DNA from: Saccoglossus kowalevskii
Taxonomy: Eukaryota; Hemichordata; Enteropneusta; Harrimaniidae
DNA: 20,913 bases
Assembly: GCF_000003605.2 (NCBI RefSeq)
Contig: NW_003113471.1
Span: forward strand, 143,545-164,457
Reading direction: 5' to 3'
The notes below the pieces were generated by a model that was given only the letters and a program-made list of their open reading frames with translations, had not been told where the DNA came from and ran no database searches. Shown here in pieces: positions 16,890 to 20,913 of the stretch. Made by a program: the position numbers and the translations under genes. Numbering within the stretch: the first letter of the stretch is position 1; each line of letters begins with the position of its first letter.

Positions 16890-17740
16890 ACAGACGATTA
16901 TGCAAATCACTGCCTCCTACTCGTTGAAAGTTCTGCGCATGCTCCAATCAGTCATAACATCAACAACATGGCTGCCGCCGGTGCTAGCACGTTTATGTCG
17001 TAACAAGTTCCCCGTAAGAAGAGAAAACCTGGTCCGACAAAAACAAAACAAAAACACGCATGAATGCAGAGGTACAGTTCGACCGAAAATTATCTAATGC
17101 TTGTTCATATTACAACCATATTCTGACTACGATCCGGGCTGATCAGTGACACGATGACGCTTTGGACCACACTCTTTGTTGAAGGACTGTGTTTTGAAGC
17201 AGCAATGCCGTCCAAGAAAATTATATTACACGAATCGACGTCTTTTCTGAGTTCAAATCATTTTGTGTAATATATTCGTAGTTTAGACAGCTTACGTGGG
17301 TGGTGCTGCGGCAACAACAACTGTTTTTACTTTCAACGGACGCGACCAACCGTACGCGACAGGACCGAGGGCTAGATAGACCTTCCGGATCGAGCTCTGT
17401 TAGGATTTCTTTTATCACGCTAACAAGACTAAAATTGCTTATGACCTAATCCCACGTATTCATTACACTTTGCGTTTATTTTTGTGATAAGATTAAATTG
17501 TTGTCCTCCCATGTTTGCTCAGTAAACAGGTGACGCCATTTTACCGAGTTGTTTCCAAAACTTTTCCCTAAAAATATCCGTCGCTGTAAGATTATTTTCG
17601 TCGATCGGGACGTCAAAGATACGAGTATTATCCAAGCAAATTACCATGAAAAAAATTATCGTTTCAAATAGGTTTCCAGTCGAGTAGAAAGACAAGAAAT
17701 TACTTTTATGCAAATTTGCCGTTTTCGAGCCTCTCATTTT
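16890..17740. promoter_or_regulatory. CpG-richer segment with octamer, NRF1, CCAAT and YY1-like motifs
   Basis: Plus strand: octamer ATGCAAAT (16900-16907), TGCGCATGC (16934-16942, NRF1-like), CCAAT (16944-16948), then AACATGGCTGCCGCC (16965-16979), a YY1-type site overlapping a good start context. Minus strand: GGTAAAATGGCGTCACC (17529-17545), another YY1-type site over an ATG. A second octamer lies near 17709. CpGs are much denser than in neighbouring AT-rich DNA. The layout suggests a TATA-less, possibly bidirectional promoter, but the reading frames that follow are very short (11 and 6 codons from those ATGs). Confidence 0.4.
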
Positions 17741-19900
17741 GGCACTACGCGCAATACTTTAATAGACGTCTGACAGACACAGGATCAATGGAACAGTTAA
17801 ATTTTTTCACAGAAGATTCTCATCTAGTATACCAATAACTGTACATATCGATTATTCGATGAACTTATTAAAACGACAGAAATCTTGAGTAGAATAAAAA
17901 CAAACGGTAATTTATTCATAAATTGAAAAGTTTTCGTCTGTTTCGAGTGAAAAAACTATAAAAAAAAAAAACTATTTTCGAGAGAAACACACATACACTT
18001 CACTAGAGAAAACAAATATATTTTCACACAATTCACACACAGAGCTAACTAAAATTATATAACATGTAGGTAGTCAAATGCCACTGTGAAATACAGGTTT
18101 GAATATAAGCGTCCACGAACCTGGTTCTCATCCTTAAATGAATATCAATGTAACCGTGAAAGTTTCCTAACACACACAGGTATTTTAATTCAAATCGCAC
18201 CTATTTTATTATCATAATGCACAATTGCAATTTAAATTACAAAGAATGAACATTTTTAAAATACGGATATGGCATCAATTTCATCTCAAATCTTATTTTA
18301 CAGGGTTTGGTGCATGCACGGTATCACACCACATACAACATACTGCGGGGAGGGATTCTCCTCTTTGTCTAACCTGCATTTGATCATTGCCAATACCGCT
18401 CTTTTATCGGCCACAATAATAAAAAAGATGATAGTATTACGTGAAAGTTTGAATAGGCATTTCATACTTCATTTTCTGCGATTGAAAGGGTGTGTAACAT
18501 GTGTACTGCTATCTCAATATGATAATTAACATTCCACCCTGTGTACATGGACTGTGTATCAAAGGTTAGTATAATATGGGCAGATAATAATATTGTTTTA
18601 TATAATAATTCGCCCGATAAACAATATGCGCTGTGCATTTAGCTAGTGCACTATACAATACACCAACCAATCAGACATAGCATAGTTAAAACACATGTAC
18701 AGTTAATATATTCATATTATAGTTTTCGCATAGAACCAATGTTGTTTGTATTTTTCATTGCAGATTAGTAATCACCACTGTAATCAGATGTAAATTAGTT
18801 ATCGTCACAGTTTTTGTTAGATGGATATTTAATTATTTAGTAACATCCACAGTTTTGGTATTGCACATATGGATTAGTAATTCGCCCACTTGTTGTTATT
18901 ATTATGCAGCTCTGAACTTGGAATTGTAAATGTGATTGAGAGTTTATTCTAAATCATCGAAAAAGATTATCAAACTCAGTATCTCTAACCCCTGCTTCAT
19001 AAGTGATTTGGTTTGGATAAGCAATACAAAAGTAGACATTTTAAGAACGCTTTTTCGCCAAGTGATATGTACAACATTTCAATGAATAGAGCCTTTTTTG
19101 AAATATACCGTTACAAGGTGCCATTATCTATAATTAGAAAACTCTTGGACATGAAAGCCGGTTATGTGTTCATTAATAAAAACACCAACAAAAAGTGTGT
19201 TATGGGATATAACGCCACACTTTTCCTCGATGTTTGCAAATCACGTGAACACGCAGCAATGCGGTATAAAGGAGTCAGATAAAACATGTGTAGCTATATC
19301 CTATAACCTTCACATTCGAGTGTGTGTTTCTTATATATACCAGTCGGAACGCAGCCAAGCGTTTTGACTGTTATTGGGCGCGATTATTAGAATTGAGTAG
19401 CGCCACCAACGGAGCGGAATTGTTATATAAATGCGAAAGTGATGTGGTAATTTTTCGCAGTATTTTTTTTAATCCTGGGCAAAAAGCATAATATGCAAGT
19501 CTCATAAGCAAAGAAGTCATATAGGGTATACATCAAAAATCAACAATGGATTAAAATATCATGCAGTACCTTCGTGTTCACCTTTCAAAATCAAAACATT
19601 AAGTTTGACGTTTTTGTAGGTGTCGCATTTTTTATAAAAACATTTTTTCATTTTCTGTTTTGACTAGGACAAAATATATGTTTTATTTCATAATTTAAAA
19701 TAAAAATATTAGTGCTACACTCAGTGGGCGTTACAATTTTGACCTTTGCACTGGCGTGCATGTCAAACCGCTTGTCTCTCTACGTTGGCGAAGCAGGATT
19801 TTTCTTATCGAGCTGTCTCAGAATCTCTCGGTCTTTGGTTGTCTTCTCGCTAAATTGGGATCACGTTGAAGGTTTCAGTGTAGTTTGTTTTATTCGTCCT
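17741..19900. other. Long AT-rich stretch without a recognised gene
   Basis: Frames at 18269-18529, 19013-19282 and 19712-20002 begin on non-AUG or poor contexts or lack any family motif, and none has convincing splice borders with coding character. TATATAAATGCG near 19424 follows ATTGGGCGCG near 19374, a possible core promoter pair with no downstream gene seen. Confidence 0.4.
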
Positions 19901-19929
19901 CACCCCTGGGTTAACGTACACGGTGATGT

Positions 19930-19949
19930 GTGTACCGTACGTGGTACAC
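19930..19949. repeat. 7-bp inverted repeat around GTACGT
   Basis: GTGTACC at 19930-19936 and GGTACAC at 19943-19949 are exact complements around six bases. It is short and could form a small hairpin or be a dimeric protein site. Confidence 0.4.
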
Positions 19950-20873
19950 GTTTATTATTTATTAATCTGCAACGTCTTGTTATAAGTATTATAATATTAT
20001 AAACTCCAAAAAATTTTTGCGTTAGCTCTGACTACTCGGCGCCTGTTTTCTGAAGTATCTAGCCTGAGGCAGAAATGTTTCTAACGTGTTTCACTTCGGC
20101 TAATATGAGGTTATTACGAGGATACTTCAAAGTATTAACCTTATTATTATACATCTTTTCCTTCCAAGGATTCATTATGGGAATGCCGAAATTCAAAAAA
20201 GTTTAGAGCAGAATCAGCGAACTTCTGTGTGTGGAGTCCGGTGAAACCCTGGTGGCAATCATGATTGGTTTTGTTATTAGAGGACACTTACGCGGGTAAT
20301 CATTCCATATTTGAAAAATTACAGCACGCAGTAACTTATGGCGTTACCGTGACATATGTATAATAATGTAACAAACGTTACGTGTTCAGTATTACCAAAA
20401 CAGTCGTTTTCATAAAAAAGGTTTAAAAATATAATGAAATAAAAATGTCTTCTATCAGACAATGGAGGTAAATGACTTTTCTACTATGGAATGCAAATGG
20501 AAGTGTATGAAAAAATGGGATTGCAAAATCAAGTAAAAAACAAGCTATACACAATTTTGACAATGCCACATTTTCAAAGGTTAATATTTGAAAATTTACA
20601 ATTTTTTTTTGGGGGGGGGGTACGTCTCTTACAGTGTCCACAATGAAATGTTGTCAGGATAAAAGAGTCGCAAATGTGAACGTGATTAAATTTTCTTCCA
20701 AATTAGGCGTACTAATGAGTGATAACTAATCCTTGTAAACTCATTCTATTATCAGTTGCGTAGCTGTATATTACTATTTGTTTTTCCAATCGTATTACTG
20801 TTCGTAATATTGTAATTAATTGTCCCGTGTATTATTCATGGAAGCACCGAGGAAACATATAAACACATAAACG

Positions 20874-20876
<3 letters not shown>
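19950..20876. other. Stretch with no recognised gene; homopolymer tract
   Basis: It contains T9 followed directly by G10 (20602-20620), a purine/pyrimidine-asymmetric tract. No gene or transposon end was recognised. Confidence 0.45.

Positions 20877-20913
<37 letters not shown>
20877..20913 (+). repeat. (TA)n microsatellite cut by the window end
   Basis: Alternating T and A to the last base. The true length is unknown because the window stops inside it. Confidence 0.9.

Noticed and set aside
19712-20002. 96-codon frame with hydrophobic start
   Set aside because: GTG start, no recognisable domain, AT-rich tail; nothing supports expression.
1-20913. CRISPR array, operon or phage-like system
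   Set aside because: No regularly spaced direct repeats, no ribosome-binding-site-led gene strings; all clear genes and elements are eukaryotic.

Overview
This looks like a piece of an AT-rich animal genome, probably a marine invertebrate. The evidence is spliced GT-AG exons with long introns, a BEL/Pao LTR retrotransposon, LINE and tRNA-SINE debris, (CA)n/(TA)n microsatellites, and a secreted multidomain gene of a type found in invertebrate deuterostomes, molluscs and brachiopods. The species cannot be fixed from the sequence. No prokaryotic operon, CRISPR array or rRNA gene is seen.

Layout. 1-960: a dispersed repeat on the minus strand (about 256-682) with a 150-bp G-rich element nested in it (322-471, 5-bp duplication GTTAC), then a second G-rich short element (879-952). 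960-2680: mostly unassigned, with CpG-bearing NRF1/YY1-like motifs near 1790-1932 and a decayed histone-type 3' stem-loop on the minus strand at 2167-2182. 2681-2868: a third G-rich element. 2869-8360: another copy of the dispersed repeat, split by a BEL/Pao element (2911-8083). That element has two LTRs, a 5-bp target duplication GCCCG, gag, protease and integrase regions carrying many frameshifts and stops, and no reverse transcriptase or RNase H. 8594-9410: a microsatellite and a duplicated fold-back repeat.

9528-14530, minus strand: the main host gene. Eight exons were read directly, with GT donors, AG acceptors, consistent phases and no internal stop. Together they encode a D8C domain with all eight cysteines, a short linker, two VWDE-type extracellular segments and the start of a von Willebrand factor type D domain. 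This is a VWDE-like (von Willebrand factor D and EGF domain) secreted protein. Its 3' exons are not found in the window, so the last visible intron exceeds 9.5 kb and would contain the BEL element in antisense. A tRNA-derived SINE (about 10900-11045) lies in one of its introns.

14625-15410: a dead LINE reverse-transcriptase 3' fragment just upstream of the D8C exon. 16207-16451: an exon-like minus-strand stretch of unknown family. 16890-17740: a CpG-richer segment with octamer, NRF1-, CCAAT- and YY1-like motifs on both strands, possibly a promoter. 17740-20913: no gene recognised, ending in a (TA)n run at the window edge.

I found no clearly new biological system. The strongest points are the VWDE-like gene model and the conflict between young-looking LTRs (about 2% different by eye) and heavily damaged coding regions, which suggests a non-autonomous BEL lineage moved in trans.
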